Shown here one piece after another: positions 1 to 9,776 of a stretch of DNA of 64,000 bases (position 1 is its first letter; each line of letters starts with the position of its first letter). A program made the position numbers and the translations under genes. Source of the stretch: Sphingobacteruim zhuxiongii (GTDB lineage: Bacteria; Bacteroidota; Bacteroidia; Sphingobacteriales; Sphingobacteriaceae). Under the pieces are notes generated by a model. It ran no database searches and was not told the DNA's origin. It was given only the letters and a program-made list of their open reading frames with translations. Where the stretch lies: NCBI RefSeq assembly GCF_009557615.1, contig NZ_CP045652.1:4258927-4322926 (forward strand). Direction: 5' to 3'.

Positions 1-1
1 C

Positions 2-1648
2 AATCCAAATGAAATAGGGTTATATTATGCATGTGATGATTCACTGGCCTATGCAAAGAAAATGGTTATCCGTCTGGATCAAAATAAAAGTTTAGGTCTT
101 GAAGCTGTCCATATTCCGGAGTTTTCTGAGAACCTTAACCGCTATGAGCCAAGCTATTCAGTTCGCTTAGGAACATTTAATGGTGATTGGCAGGATGCTG
201 CTGAAATCTATGCGCAATGGGGAAGAAAGCAATGGTGGGCGAAACAGAGTCGTTTAAAAAATGCTAATGTTACCGAATGGCTAATGAATACGGGTGCTTG
301 GGTTTGGAACAGAGGGCGTGCTACGAATGTGCTTGACCCAGCGACAACCTTAGGAAAAGAACTCAAACTTCCTGTTAATGTCTTATGGCATTGGTGGCAC
401 GGCGGCTCCTACGATGATTCATTTCCTGATTATTTCCCTCCAAGAGATGGGAATAGCTTTATCTCAAAAATTGATCAGGCCAAGAAGAATAATGTGAACG
501 CCTTAGTTTACATGAATCAACTTAAATGGGGATCCTCAATGCCCAGTTGGAATGAAGAAAAAGCTTATTTATCCGCCTCGAAAAATATCGATGGACAACT
601 AGAAAGCCACATGTACAACATTTTCACAAAGAAGTCACTAACATACATGTGCTTAGCGACCGATTTTTGGAAAGCAAAATATGCCAGCCTCGTTGACAGT
701 GCCATTAATAAATATCATGTATCTGGAATTTACATGGATCAAACATGTCTAAGTCGCGTCTGTTATGACCCAAATCACGATCATCCAGTCGGTGGAGGAA
801 ACTATTGGATGAAACATGTGAAATTAAGAGATGAACTAAACCGATCTCAACCTAAAAGTCCAAAGGAGGCTGCTTTTGCTGGCGAAGGAGCCGGAGAAGC
901 TTGGTTGCCATACATTGATGCATTTCTTACACTTGGCGTGAGTAAAGAGCGCTACGCTGGCGTAAATGGGCCGGAGACTATACCTTTATTCCAAGCAGTT
1001 TATCATGAATACGCCGTAACTTTTGGAAATTACTCATCGCTCTTAACTCCCCCATACGATGAGATGTGGCCAAAAGAGTTTGCTCCAGAAAATGCTGAAA
1101 CATTGTTAGACCCTCGTTTTAATCGTCAGTTTTTAATTGAACAAGCCCGTTCTTTTGTATGGGGTATGCAACCGATGATTGCAAACTATCAACCTTTTCT
1201 GAAGAAAGATAGAGCTAAAGAAATGGCCTTTTTCAGTGATGTAGCAAAGGTTCGATATAGAGCGCTGAAATTCCTATTAAACGGTCGTTATATGAAGAAC
1301 TTAAAACTAAGTGTACCAAATTCTGTGTATGATATGTCAAAGCTTTCTATATATGCTGGCCAGAATGAGAAAGTTACAGCCTTCAGTAATGAATATCCAA
1401 ATGTATATCAAGGCACTTGGAAATCTAGCGACGGCAATATTGGTCTATCGCTCGCAAATATCCAAGAAGATACATATAAGTTAGTTCATCAGGTAAATGC
1501 AGCTGACTACGGGCTTCCGAATAATGGAACCATCTATATGATTGAAGCAAAAGGGAAAACTAAAGTCGGAAACTACGTAAATGGGAAAATTAATCTGGAC
1601 GTCGAGTTGAAAGGAATGAGCGTATGCGTTATCGAAATTGGTAATTAG
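2..1648 (+). CDS. Putative glycosidase, DUF6259-like (5' end outside window)
   Basis: The reading frame is open to the left edge, so the N-terminus is missing; an internal ATG at 62 is not the real start. The 548 visible residues are rich in Trp and Tyr, with segments such as WHWWHGG and GIYMDQTC (Asp codon at 737-739) typical of TIM-barrel carbohydrate enzymes. The overall look resembles DUF6259 proteins, which are predicted glycosidases in Bacteroidota; this is recalled family resemblance, not a search. A small beta-sandwich-like tail closes the protein. It sits 1.2 kb upstream of a sigma/SusCD unit and may belong to the same glycan locus, but an opposite-strand gene separates them. Catalytic residues cannot be assigned. 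Confidence 0.6.
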   Translation, partial: NPNEIGLYYACDDSLAYAKKMVIRLDQNKSLGLEAVHIPEFSENLNRYEPSYSVRLGTFNGDWQDAAEIYAQWGRKQWWAKQSRLKNANVTEWLMNTGAWVWNRGRATNVLDPATTLGKELKLPVNVLWHWWHGGSYDDSFPDYFPPRDGNSFISKIDQAKKNNVNALVYMNQLKWGSSMPSWNEEKAYLSASKNIDGQLESHMYNIFTKKSLTYMCLATDFWKAKYASLVDSAINKYHVSGIYMDQTCLSRVCYDPNHDHPVGGGNYWMKHVKLRDELNRSQPKSPKEAAFAGEGAGEAWLPYIDAFLTLGVSKERYAGVNGPETIPLFQAVYHEYAVTFGNYSSLLTPPYDEMWPKEFAPENAETLLDPRFNRQFLIEQARSFVWGMQPMIANYQPFLKKDRAKEMAFFSDVAKVRYRALKFLLNGRYMKNLKLSVPNSVYDMSKLSIYAGQNEKVTAFSNEYPNVYQGTWKSSDGNIGLSLANIQEDTYKLVHQVNAADYGLPNNGTIYMIEAKGKTKVGNYVNGKINLDVELKGMSVCVIEIGN

Positions 1649-1783
1649 AACGTTATTATCAGCCAGCGGCAAAACCTTCAAAATAACGACAAGCCTCAAC
1701 TAAAAGACATTGTCACCTTAGCTTATGTGCACGAGAAGTAGATAGAGACTAATCGCGAATAACACCGCGGGATTAACCGTTAT

Positions 1784-2497
1784 TTATGGCTTTCTAAGAA
1801 GCAGTCTTCTTATGCTCAGTAAATGTACAAATATGATGATTGGAACGATAAAAGTTGGCAACCAACTAAAAGGAAAGTGTAGCATGGCAATATTCGGCTG
1901 TTCAAATGATATTCTTTGTAGTGGTGAGGGTGCCGATAAAAAAGCAAGAATAACAACATTGAGCAATAAACCGAGAGAAATAATATTCCAAAATAAATTT
2001 AATGCTCTTAGGTACTTTCTTTTTGATGTATTTAGATAAACCATGAGCGGAACTGTTAGCCCAGCAAGAATGTCTAAATTACTCCCACTAAATGTTATTA
2101 ATCTAGGCACCAATTCATAGAGGGAAAGTAAATAGAGGGCTAACTCCACTGGAATTCTGATCAAGTGTATATACAGAAGCATCTCTAGCGATAAACTATC
2201 CATAAATTCCCTTCCTTTTTGAGAGACGAATGTCATCGTGATAATAACAATCGTAGGGAGAATTCCATACAATAATATTTTTGGTGGAATCGATCTCGTA
2301 TCCATGCTATAGATGCCAACTAGGCTCAATATCACTTGGAGACACAACCAAAACACCAAGATAAAAGTAATTTTCCCCGCAATCTTTCGAATCTTCAGCG
2401 TGTCTGATGCCCGAATTACTCGAACTAATAAAAAAAGCGTTGCTAATGTGCAAAAAGAAAATAATAGGGAAATATAAGTTGGCAAATTATCAATCAT
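1784..2497 (-). CDS. Hypothetical multi-pass membrane protein
   Basis: A 237-residue protein made almost entirely of hydrophobic stretches, about seven predicted membrane segments, starting with an ATG and ending in basic residues (RRLLLRKP). I do not recognise a family. The seven-segment layout with short loops recalls small sensor or 7TM-type proteins, but no motif supports that. It is a single gene on the strand opposite to the flanking glycan genes, so it may be unrelated to them. The coding call rests on the long open frame and consistent membrane-protein composition. Confidence 0.6.
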   Translation of the reverse strand: MIDNLPTYISLLFSFCTLATLFLLVRVIRASDTLKIRKIAGKITFILVFWLCLQVILSLVGIYSMDTRSIPPKILLYGILPTIVIITMTFVSQKGREFMDSLSLEMLLYIHLIRIPVELALYLLSLYELVPRLITFSGSNLDILAGLTVPLMVYLNTSKRKYLRALNLFWNIISLGLLLNVVILAFLSAPSPLQRISFEQPNIAMLHFPFSWLPTFIVPIIIFVHLLSIRRLLLRKP

Positions 2498-2890
2498 TCT
2501 AATCTAATAGAACGACAATTTATACAAACTTAAACCGTTATCACTTTACATATGGCAAGTATTTTCTAAAAAAACATAGCACAAGCAGCTAAAAAGTCAG
2601 CTTTTATTATCGTTTAAGCTGAGATTTGAATACAATAACAATCTGCTACTGGCATAAAAAAGGCAAACTAAACAAATCGCCCTTTAAAAAACATACTCGT
2701 CGATTTTGCGTAAATACTTTGGCAATTATAATCTGTAAAAAGTGCCGTTAATGAAGATATTGTAGGCGCTCAACAAATTTTTATGTCCGCATGAATCTTA
2801 TTAAGCATAGATATTTCAAAAATCTATATTAAATTAGTATTAAAGGATCATCCAATACAGACTAACTAAAACTCTTTCTTCGTCAAGATA
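2498..2890. other. Intergenic region upstream of ECF sigma gene
   Basis: This gap of 393 AT-rich bases lies between divergently oriented genes and must hold the promoters of both the membrane protein and the sigma operon. A 7-base inverted repeat (TCAGCTT 2597-2603, AAGCTGA 2616-2622) is present but has no T-run. A near-consensus -7 element, TACTTTG, occurs around 2724-2732, one base short of TAnnTTTG. I see no gene or RNA here. Confidence 0.4.
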
Positions 2891-3433
2891 ATGGACCAAT
2901 TTGATAAGATCTTCAAGCGATATTTTGTTCGGCTATGCTCTTATTCCCACTCAATCATAGGTAGTGAAGGGGTTGCTGAAGATATGGTACAGGAAGCTTT
3001 TATCGTCTTATCCCAAAATAAGGAGGTCCTTCAAAAACCTGAGATATTTATTAAGAGCTTTCTCTATACCTCTGTACGAAATATTTGTTTAAACCACGTG
3101 CGTCGAAGGAATCTTAGCTACAGATTTAACCATGAAACAATCAATGACGGATTAGACCATGCTGACTATTTAAATGACTTGATTAAGGCAGAAATCTTTG
3201 GAGAACTTCACAAAGAATTATCAAGGTTACCAAAACAATGCAAGAGAATCTGTGAATTAATATATTTAGAGGAAAAAAGTTATGAAGAAGTTGCAGATGA
3301 AATGGATCTAAGCATAAATACAATTAAGACCCAAAGACAGAGAGCATTAAAATACCTCAAATCAAAATTTACCGCAAGCCTATATTTTTTATTTTTTATT
3401 AAAATTTTATACCTGATTTACAACCACTTATAA
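2891..3433 (+). CDS. ECF RNA polymerase sigma factor (sigma-70 family)
   Basis: A 180-residue group IV sigma factor. Region 2 is visible near residues 10-75, with the core-binding stretch AEDMVQEAF at 29-37. Region 4 is near 115-165, with the helix-turn-helix SYEEVADEMDLSINTIKTQR. The C-terminus carries an extra hydrophobic tail of about 18 residues (FTASLYFLFFIKILYLIYNHL region), which is unusual for a soluble sigma factor and could aid membrane or anti-sigma contact. It is the first gene of the sigma/FecR/SusC/SusD unit, the usual Bacteroidota arrangement in which substrate binding at SusC releases the sigma factor to transcribe the locus. Only 68 bases separate it from the FecR gene. Confidence 0.93.
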   Translation: MDQFDKIFKRYFVRLCSYSHSIIGSEGVAEDMVQEAFIVLSQNKEVLQKPEIFIKSFLYTSVRNICLNHVRRRNLSYRFNHETINDGLDHADYLNDLIKAEIFGELHKELSRLPKQCKRICELIYLEEKSYEEVADEMDLSINTIKTQRQRALKYLKSKFTASLYFLFFIKILYLIYNHL

Positions 3434-3501
3434 AATATATAATAAAAACCGTCCTATTTATTCACCCTTTTTTTCTTCCCAAGTTACCTATAGTCTGAAT
3501 T

Positions 3502-4659
3502 ATGATATCAGAAGACAAAATTCTTTTGGCAGAATTATCTGCAGAAATTGTGAAAGGCATTGAGCTCACTGCTGAACAGGAGGCTATTTTCCAAAAATTA
3601 TTGGAAAAATATCCTGATTCAAAGGCTGTAATCGAATCAATCTTGCAAGATGGAAGATTAGAAATTCCATATGAAGTTGGGAAAATCAATGTAGAAAGTG
3701 AGTTGTCTAGATTTCATGAAAACAACCCGAAATTATATAACAATCCTAGATTCACGATATCCAAATTGAGCTGGTTAGTAGGGACTGCTGCCGCAGTATT
3801 GATTGTCTCTTTTTTCCTCTTCCAACGGCCTATTTCTAAGAAGGATTATGTTGTTGAAGACAAGGTTTATGGACAGCATAACGACATCTTGCCAGGAAAA
3901 CCCGCTGCAGTATTAGAAATCGAGGGAGAAGAATCGATATCATTAATCGACGTCAATGGTAACAGAACCCTAAAACATGGACTGGTTGCCAATGGAAGTA
4001 CTTTGATTTATAAAAATATAAATCAGCATTTGAACCCGCTTCATACCCTTAAAATACCAATTAGAGCAACCTATGAAGTGATCCTAAGCGATGGAACTAA
4101 AGTATGGATGAATGCAGATTCGAAAATAAAATATTATGCCAATTTCTCTAAAAATGAGCGACGTATCATTTTAGAGGGACAGGCTTATTTTGATGTTGCA
4201 AAAGATCGAGATCGTCCATTTATCGTAGAAAGCAATGGCGTTTCTGTACAAGCTGTTGGAACTGAATTTGATGTCAATTCATACTCCAAAAATCTCAGTG
4301 TAAAACTAATTGAAGGGAAAGTAAAAGTCTCCGCACGAAAGGGTGAAGTAAGTCTAAATGCTAGGGAAGAAATTCAAATTACGGGAACCCAAATGAAAGT
4401 TGTACCCATCTTAAATTTAGAGGAAGCCCTAGCGTGGAAAAATGGCTATTTCTATTTCGACAATAAGAACTTGGATCAAATCCTGAATGAGGTCGAACGC
4501 TGGTATGGTGTCAACATCAAATACAACAAAAATATTAACCAAACGCGGTACTTTGGAAGCATTTCCAAACATAGCTCACTAGCAGAAGTTTGCAACGTAC
4601 TAAAAGATCTAACTAACTATAATTTCAGAATAGAGAATGATGATTTGTACATAGAATAA
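3502..4659 (+). CDS. FecR-family anti-sigma factor
   Basis: A 385-residue inner-membrane anti-sigma factor. The cytoplasmic N-terminal part (about 85 residues) would bind the sigma factor. A single membrane helix lies near residues 89-108 (LSWLVGTAAAVLIVSFFLF). A periplasmic FecR domain begins near residue 185 (TYEVILSDGTKVWMNADSKI) and is followed by a DUF4974-like C-terminal domain that contacts the STN domain of a TonB-dependent transporter. It lies between the sigma gene and susC, so it is the expected middle component of trans-envelope signalling. No truncation is seen. Confidence 0.93.
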   Translation: MISEDKILLAELSAEIVKGIELTAEQEAIFQKLLEKYPDSKAVIESILQDGRLEIPYEVGKINVESELSRFHENNPKLYNNPRFTISKLSWLVGTAAAVLIVSFFLFQRPISKKDYVVEDKVYGQHNDILPGKPAAVLEIEGEESISLIDVNGNRTLKHGLVANGSTLIYKNINQHLNPLHTLKIPIRATYEVILSDGTKVWMNADSKIKYYANFSKNERRIILEGQAYFDVAKDRDRPFIVESNGVSVQAVGTEFDVNSYSKNLSVKLIEGKVKVSARKGEVSLNAREEIQITGTQMKVVPILNLEEALAWKNGYFYFDNKNLDQILNEVERWYGVNIKYNKNINQTRYFGSISKHSSLAEVCNVLKDLTNYNFRIENDDLYIE

Positions 4660-4737
4660 TGAACATGTTGTCCATATCTAACTAACCTAAAATAAGGAGG
4701 CAAAAAAAGAAAAGAATTACCACATTTTAAGAAAGAA

Positions 4738-4761
4738 GCAGAGGTACGGCAATACCCCTGC
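4738..4761 (+). promoter_or_regulatory. Hairpin in the susC leader
   Basis: A stem of nine positions with one A/C mismatch (4738-4746 against 4753-4761) and a 6-base loop, 46 bases upstream of the susC ATG. It has no T-run, so it is not an intrinsic terminator. It could be an mRNA stability or processing element between fecR and susC; that is inference. Confidence 0.3.
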
Positions 4762-4807
4762 CCAGTTTACATAGCTTAATAATAAACCATTAAATCTTCA
4801 GCAAATT

Positions 4808-7800
4808 ATGAATAAATCTTTTTATTCGAAAGACCTCCTATGCTTCAAAAACAAGGATCGCCTTTTGAAAAACCTAATTAAAATGAATCTCACTGGACTA
4901 TTACTAGCAGCATCCTTCATGGTTTCATACGGTGCTACCCATGCTCAGGTCACAATGAAAGGTAAAAATGTGAAGGTTGCACAGGCCCTAAAGACCATTA
5001 CCGAACAAACCGGATATCGATTTATTTATCAGGAAGGTCTATTAGCGAATGCTAAATCAGATGTCGACTTTAAAAATGTGACTTTGAAAACATCGTTAGA
5101 TAGACTCCTGAAAGACAACAATTTCGATTTCACGATCCACGAAAACACGGTTGTAATCAGGAACGGGCAATCGAATACAACGGCTGCTGTTGTTGAAAGT
5201 CAGCAGTTGACGATGAAAGGTAAAGTTGTTGATAGTCGATCTGGAACTCCAATTGCTGGAGCGACGGTCACTGAAAAAGGCACATCAAATGCTGCCCAAA
5301 CAGACGCTCAAGGAAATTTCAGTCTAACTGTTTCCAATAGTTCGGCGCTCTTCACGGTTCGTATGTTGGGCTATGATCTAGCCGAGGTTAAGTATTCTTC
5401 GACCGCAGCTGAAATTAGATTAGAGTTTTCAGAATCGGACCTTGAAGAAGTTGTGGTAGTCGGATACGGTCAACAGCGACGCGGTGATTTAACAGGATCA
5501 ATAACCTCATTAAAAGGTGATGAATTAACGAAAGGTGGTGCTATAAGCAATGTTGGTCAGGCACTACAAGGTAAAGCCGCGGGGGTTGTAGTTACTCAGA
5601 ATTCCAAGGCTCCAGGAGGAAGTATCTCCATTCGAATACGAGGTGTAAACTCCATCAGTAGTACGAATGAGCCTCTTTATGTCATTGACGGTTTCCCTAG
5701 CAATAATGGTGTAAATATTAACCCTGATGATATTGCTTCCATGGAAATATTAAAAGACGCCTCTGCCACAGCTATTTATGGTTCACGCGGTGCCAATGGC
5801 GTTGTATTAATTACTACAAAACGTGGTAAAACGGGAGAAAATAACATCGCTTATACTGGATACGTTGGCACGCAGAAGCCATATAATCCTTTCAAAATGC
5901 TGAATGGCCAAGAGTACATGCTAATGGCAAATGCATTATATAAAGAAATTGATGGCCAAGAAAACCAGGAATACGGTGTATATACAAAATCGCAATTGGA
6001 GTCAGATGTAAATACCGATTGGATAACAGCGACGACAAGACGAGGTATATTACAAAGCCACAACCTTCAGTTTAATGGTGGTGGTGAAAAAACCAAAGTA
6101 CTGAGTAGTATTGGCTATTTTGATCAAGCAGGTATCTTAAAAAACACAGATTTTTCACGCATTTCTGGTCGCGTGAATGTGGATCAAACCGTAAACGAAT
6201 ACATTAAAGCTGGCGCAACGATATTTGCGCAAAGAGAAAATTCAAACATCCAACTTTACGATGGTAATATACTGAATTCCAATGTTCTTTATGGAATTTT
6301 AACATATGACCCAACTGTTCCTGAATACAATTCCGATGGAACTTTCGGTCGTCCTCCTGGAGGTAAAGGAGATAATCCCTTAGCAAACTTGATGTCAAGG
6401 ACCAATGATGTTCAACGCGACAAATTGAATGGAAACTTGTTCCTAGAGGTAAAACCGATAAAAGACATCACCATCCGAATGGATGCAGGGACAGAAATTA
6501 CCAGAGATGAATTGGGGTCTTATTTAAGTCGCGAATCTTATCAGGGAAGTATCGACGATGGTGTTGCAAGGGTTGCCGATTACAGCTTAACGCACAACCT
6601 TTTTGACCTATTCGTTACCTACAGCAAAACTTTCAACGAAAAGCACAATTTTAGTGCAATGGGAGGCTATGCTTATGAAAAGTTTACCAATAACAGAAAA
6701 GGAATTGATGTTTATGGGTTTTCAACCGACCTTTTCAAGTATTATAACTTGGGTGCTGCCTCAACAATTACTGGCGTTAATTCTTATCGTTCAGAAAACA
6801 TGATGGCATCTTTCTTCGGTCGTGTGAATTATTCATTCGATGACAAATACTTAATTACTGCAACCGTTCGTCGTGATGGCTCTTCACGCTTTGGATCAGA
6901 GAACCAATGGGGAACTTTTCCATCTGCCGCATTTGCGTGGAAAGCAATAAATGAGTCCTTTATGAAGGACCAAACCCTTTTTACGGACTTCAAAGTTCGC
7001 TTTGGATATGGTAGAACAGGTAATGAGCGTATCGCAGATTATGCATCTTATGGTTTGGTTAGCAATTCCCATTATACATTCGACGGAAAAACAAATAATA
7101 CAGGAACAACACTAAATCCAAACTCCCCAGAAAACACGAAACTTCGTTGGGAAACCACATCCCAATTCAATGGTGGATTAGATATGGCATTCTTAAACGA
7201 TCGCCTAGCGCTTACTGTTGACGCTTATTATAAGAAAACCTCGGATTTATTGATCAAGGTTACTCTTCCATTCTACACGGGATATAATTCTGGTCAAAGC
7301 AATGTTGGTTCCGTTGAGAACAAAGGTTTAGAATTTGCATTAAATAGTAAGAATTTCGTCGGCGAATTTACTTGGGATACGAAGCTAAATATTTCAATTA
7401 ACCGAAATAAGGTTTTATCACTTGGTGGACAGAACGAAATACTATTGACGTCTTCAAAACCAATTGGAACAGTCTCAGAAGAATCATATGCGATCATCAG
7501 AGAAGGTCAGCCCTTAGGCTCTTTGTTTGGATATACTTACCTCGGTGTCATTCAAGAAGGCGAAAAATACAGCCCTCAGCCAAATTCAAAACCTGGCGAT
7601 CCTAAATTTAAGGACATGAATAACGATGGTACAATAAGCTCGGCGGATCGTGCAATTATTGGTTCAGCTTATCCAAAAATGACTTTTGGACTAACGAATA
7701 ATTTCTCCTTCAAAAACTTCGACCTCACAGCATTCATTTATGGAAACGTTGGTAGTGATCTACTAAATATGACGAGAATGAATATGGAGTGGAAACGTAC

Positions 7801-8191
7801 TGAAGAAGCATTAAACCGTTGGACTCCACAAAACAAGGATACTGATCTTCCTAGAAATGGCTTCTTCTATTCCAAATATGGGGGCTATATCAACGATCAC
7901 TTTATTGAAAACGCATCGTTTTTACGATTAAGAAATCTAACCATAGGCTATACGGTACCATTCAAAACCAAGGCAATTCGATCATTACGAATCTATGCGA
8001 TGGGTGAAAACTTATTTACGATCACCAAGTATAGCGGTTGGGATCCTGAAGTAGATACCAAGGCTTATGAGAATGATGGCTTAGTGAAATACAGTGGAAA
8101 CGCACAAACGGCGAATGCTGGTGCAGGTCTAGACTTTAATTCATATCCATCCATGCGTTCATTTACATTTGGAGTTAGCGCAAATTTCTAA
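4808..8191 (+). CDS. SusC/RagA-type TonB-dependent outer-membrane transporter with STN domain
   Basis: A 1127-residue outer-membrane transporter that would import an oligosaccharide or similar ligand with its SusD partner, powered by TonB. It has an N-terminal signal sequence (ending near YGATHAQ) and an STN domain at about residues 50-110. A carboxypeptidase-like regulatory fold lies at about 135-210, then the LEEVVVVGYG motif at the start of the plug and a 22-stranded barrel to the C-terminus (ending FTFGVSANF). The STN domain is the feature that lets it signal to the FecR protein encoded just upstream. susD follows after 13 bases. The length is typical for SusC proteins with an STN domain. 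Confidence 0.96.
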   Translation: MNKSFYSKDLLCFKNKDRLLKNLIKMNLTGLLLAASFMVSYGATHAQVTMKGKNVKVAQALKTITEQTGYRFIYQEGLLANAKSDVDFKNVTLKTSLDRLLKDNNFDFTIHENTVVIRNGQSNTTAAVVESQQLTMKGKVVDSRSGTPIAGATVTEKGTSNAAQTDAQGNFSLTVSNSSALFTVRMLGYDLAEVKYSSTAAEIRLEFSESDLEEVVVVGYGQQRRGDLTGSITSLKGDELTKGGAISNVGQALQGKAAGVVVTQNSKAPGGSISIRIRGVNSISSTNEPLYVIDGFPSNNGVNINPDDIASMEILKDASATAIYGSRGANGVVLITTKRGKTGENNIAYTGYVGTQKPYNPFKMLNGQEYMLMANALYKEIDGQENQEYGVYTKSQLESDVNTDWITATTRRGILQSHNLQFNGGGEKTKVLSSIGYFDQAGILKNTDFSRISGRVNVDQTVNEYIKAGATIFAQRENSNIQLYDGNILNSNVLYGILTYDPTVPEYNSDGTFGRPPGGKGDNPLANLMSRTNDVQRDKLNGNLFLEVKPIKDITIRMDAGTEITRDELGSYLSRESYQGSIDDGVARVADYSLTHNLFDLFVTYSKTFNEKHNFSAMGGYAYEKFTNNRKGIDVYGFSTDLFKYYNLGAASTITGVNSYRSENMMASFFGRVNYSFDDKYLITATVRRDGSSRFGSENQWGTFPSAAFAWKAINESFMKDQTLFTDFKVRFGYGRTGNERIADYASYGLVSNSHYTFDGKTNNTGTTLNPNSPENTKLRWETTSQFNGGLDMAFLNDRLALTVDAYYKKTSDLLIKVTLPFYTGYNSGQSNVGSVENKGLEFALNSKNFVGEFTWDTKLNISINRNKVLSLGGQNEILLTSSKPIGTVSEESYAIIREGQPLGSLFGYTYLGVIQEGEKYSPQPNSKPGDPKFKDMNNDGTISSADRAIIGSAYPKMTFGLTNNFSFKNFDLTAFIYGNVGSDLLNMTRMNMEWKRTEEALNRWTPQNKDTDLPRNGFFYSKYGGYINDHFIENASFLRLRNLTIGYTVPFKTKAIRSLRIYAMGENLFTITKYSGWDPEVDTKAYENDGLVKYSGNAQTANAGAGLDFNSYPSMRSFTFGVSANF

Positions 8192-8204
8192 TCTAAATAC
8201 AATT

Positions 8205-9773
8205 ATGACTATGAAATATCTTTCAAAGAATAAAAATAAATCAATAGCTATCATCGCTTTTGCGTGCCTGTTCAGCGCAATTAGTTGCACTAAATTGGAA
8301 CCAAAACTTTATAGTGATCTAACGACCAAGAACGCGTATTCGTCGGAGAGTGATATCGATGCAGCTCTGACAGGAATTTATGCAAGCTTATCCCCTTATC
8401 CTGGCGATGCATACCTATATTATGCGGGTTATTTAGTTATGATAACGGACTATTCAACTGACATGGGGTTTTCGACGGCTGCTGGTGATCCGACCAAGAT
8501 GAGCAACCTTACTTATGATGACAACAACCGTTATTTCAAATTCAACTATCAGAACATGTATCAGGTTATCAGCAATGCGAATTCGCTGCTATCAAACATA
8601 ACCGATGTTGCGATAGGAGATGCTAAGAAAAAACAAGTTATAGCACAAGCGAGATTTTTAAGAGCCTTGTCGTATATGGACCTTACGGATGCTTTCGGAC
8701 CTGTTCCTTTAATTACCGAAGTTCAGAACCCATCCGAAAGTTATAATCTTCCACTCGCATCGGTGGAAGAAATCGAGGCGCTAGTTACGCAAGATTGTCA
8801 GTATGCAATCGACAACCTACCGGAGAAATGGTCTGCGGATTTAGGAATCGGTCGCGCGACCAAGGGCGCAGCATTAACCCTACTAGGCAAGATGTATATG
8901 CGATCACATAAATATGATAAAGCAAAACCATTAATCGATGAGGTGCTTGCGTTAAGGTCGAAAGGCGTTTATCGCTTGAATCCTGATTTCAAAAACGAAT
9001 GGTCAGACAATAATAAAATCGATATGGGCTTAATATTCGGAATCCTACATGAACCAACCTTAAATGGAGGAGAAATTACGAACCACTTCGGTCCATCAGA
9101 TAACAGAGAAGTTCCAGATAGATGGCAATACTACGGTGTTTCCTTACAATTTTGGAGAAAATACAGCGACCTAGATCCTCGAAAAAAGTTCTTCTATTAT
9201 GACTATGAAGGCTTAGCTCCCAGAGATAAAAATACAACTCATGGATTCTTTTATATGATGCCGAAATTAGGACAAACAGCGCCGCCTAGCGATACTGTAA
9301 AACTGTTACAAAATGTGGCTACCAAGAAATATTCATACGATATGACGAACAATTCATACCTCGATGGGCGTACTATCCAAGTATTTAGAATTGCTGATGT
9401 TATTCTTTGCAAAGCAGAAATTGAAAATGCTTTAAATGGTCCACAAGCGGCACTACCTTACATAAATGAAATTAGAGCACGTGCTGGGGCTCCGGAATAT
9501 GGAATAAACGCAAACTTCCCTGTTCCAGCATCTAAAGAAGCGATGATCGATGCATTAGTTGATGAGCGTGGTTTTGAGTTTGTGTTTGAATATAAGCGTA
9601 GACAAGATTTAATTAGACTGGGCAGGTATGAGAAGGTAACAAACGAATATCTACAGTCGAGAGGCTTAAAACCTGTTGCAACGCCGGCTTTACGGTACTT
9701 CCCTTATCCATTGGACGAGGCTCGTCAACATCAAGAAATGTCTAGTGCTAACGCGAGTAGAATTCCGAACTAA
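8205..9773 (+). CDS. SusD/RagB-family outer-membrane lipoprotein
   Basis: A 522-residue surface lipoprotein that caps SusC and binds the nutrient. The start at 8205 (MTMKYL) gives a clean lipoprotein signal with the lipobox SAISC and lipidated Cys28; the second ATG at 8211 is equally possible. A TTG further upstream overlaps susC and is unlikely. SusD hallmarks are the N-terminal KLEPKLYSDLTTKNAY segment, TPR-like helices, and the C-terminal segment with VDERGFEFVFEYKRRQDLIRLG. It follows susC by 13 bases and precedes the sulfotransferase-like gene by 3, so all are probably cotranscribed. Confidence 0.95.
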   Translation: MTMKYLSKNKNKSIAIIAFACLFSAISCTKLEPKLYSDLTTKNAYSSESDIDAALTGIYASLSPYPGDAYLYYAGYLVMITDYSTDMGFSTAAGDPTKMSNLTYDDNNRYFKFNYQNMYQVISNANSLLSNITDVAIGDAKKKQVIAQARFLRALSYMDLTDAFGPVPLITEVQNPSESYNLPLASVEEIEALVTQDCQYAIDNLPEKWSADLGIGRATKGAALTLLGKMYMRSHKYDKAKPLIDEVLALRSKGVYRLNPDFKNEWSDNNKIDMGLIFGILHEPTLNGGEITNHFGPSDNREVPDRWQYYGVSLQFWRKYSDLDPRKKFFYYDYEGLAPRDKNTTHGFFYMMPKLGQTAPPSDTVKLLQNVATKKYSYDMTNNSYLDGRTIQVFRIADVILCKAEIENALNGPQAALPYINEIRARAGAPEYGINANFPVPASKEAMIDALVDERGFEFVFEYKRRQDLIRLGRYEKVTNEYLQSRGLKPVATPALRYFPYPLDEARQHQEMSSANASRIPN

Positions 9774-9776
9774 TTT

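Noticed and set aside
8169..8204. Extension of the susD frame upstream from TTG 8169
   Set aside because: It overlaps susC, lacks a signal peptide start and the ATG at 8205 gives a clean lipoprotein signal.
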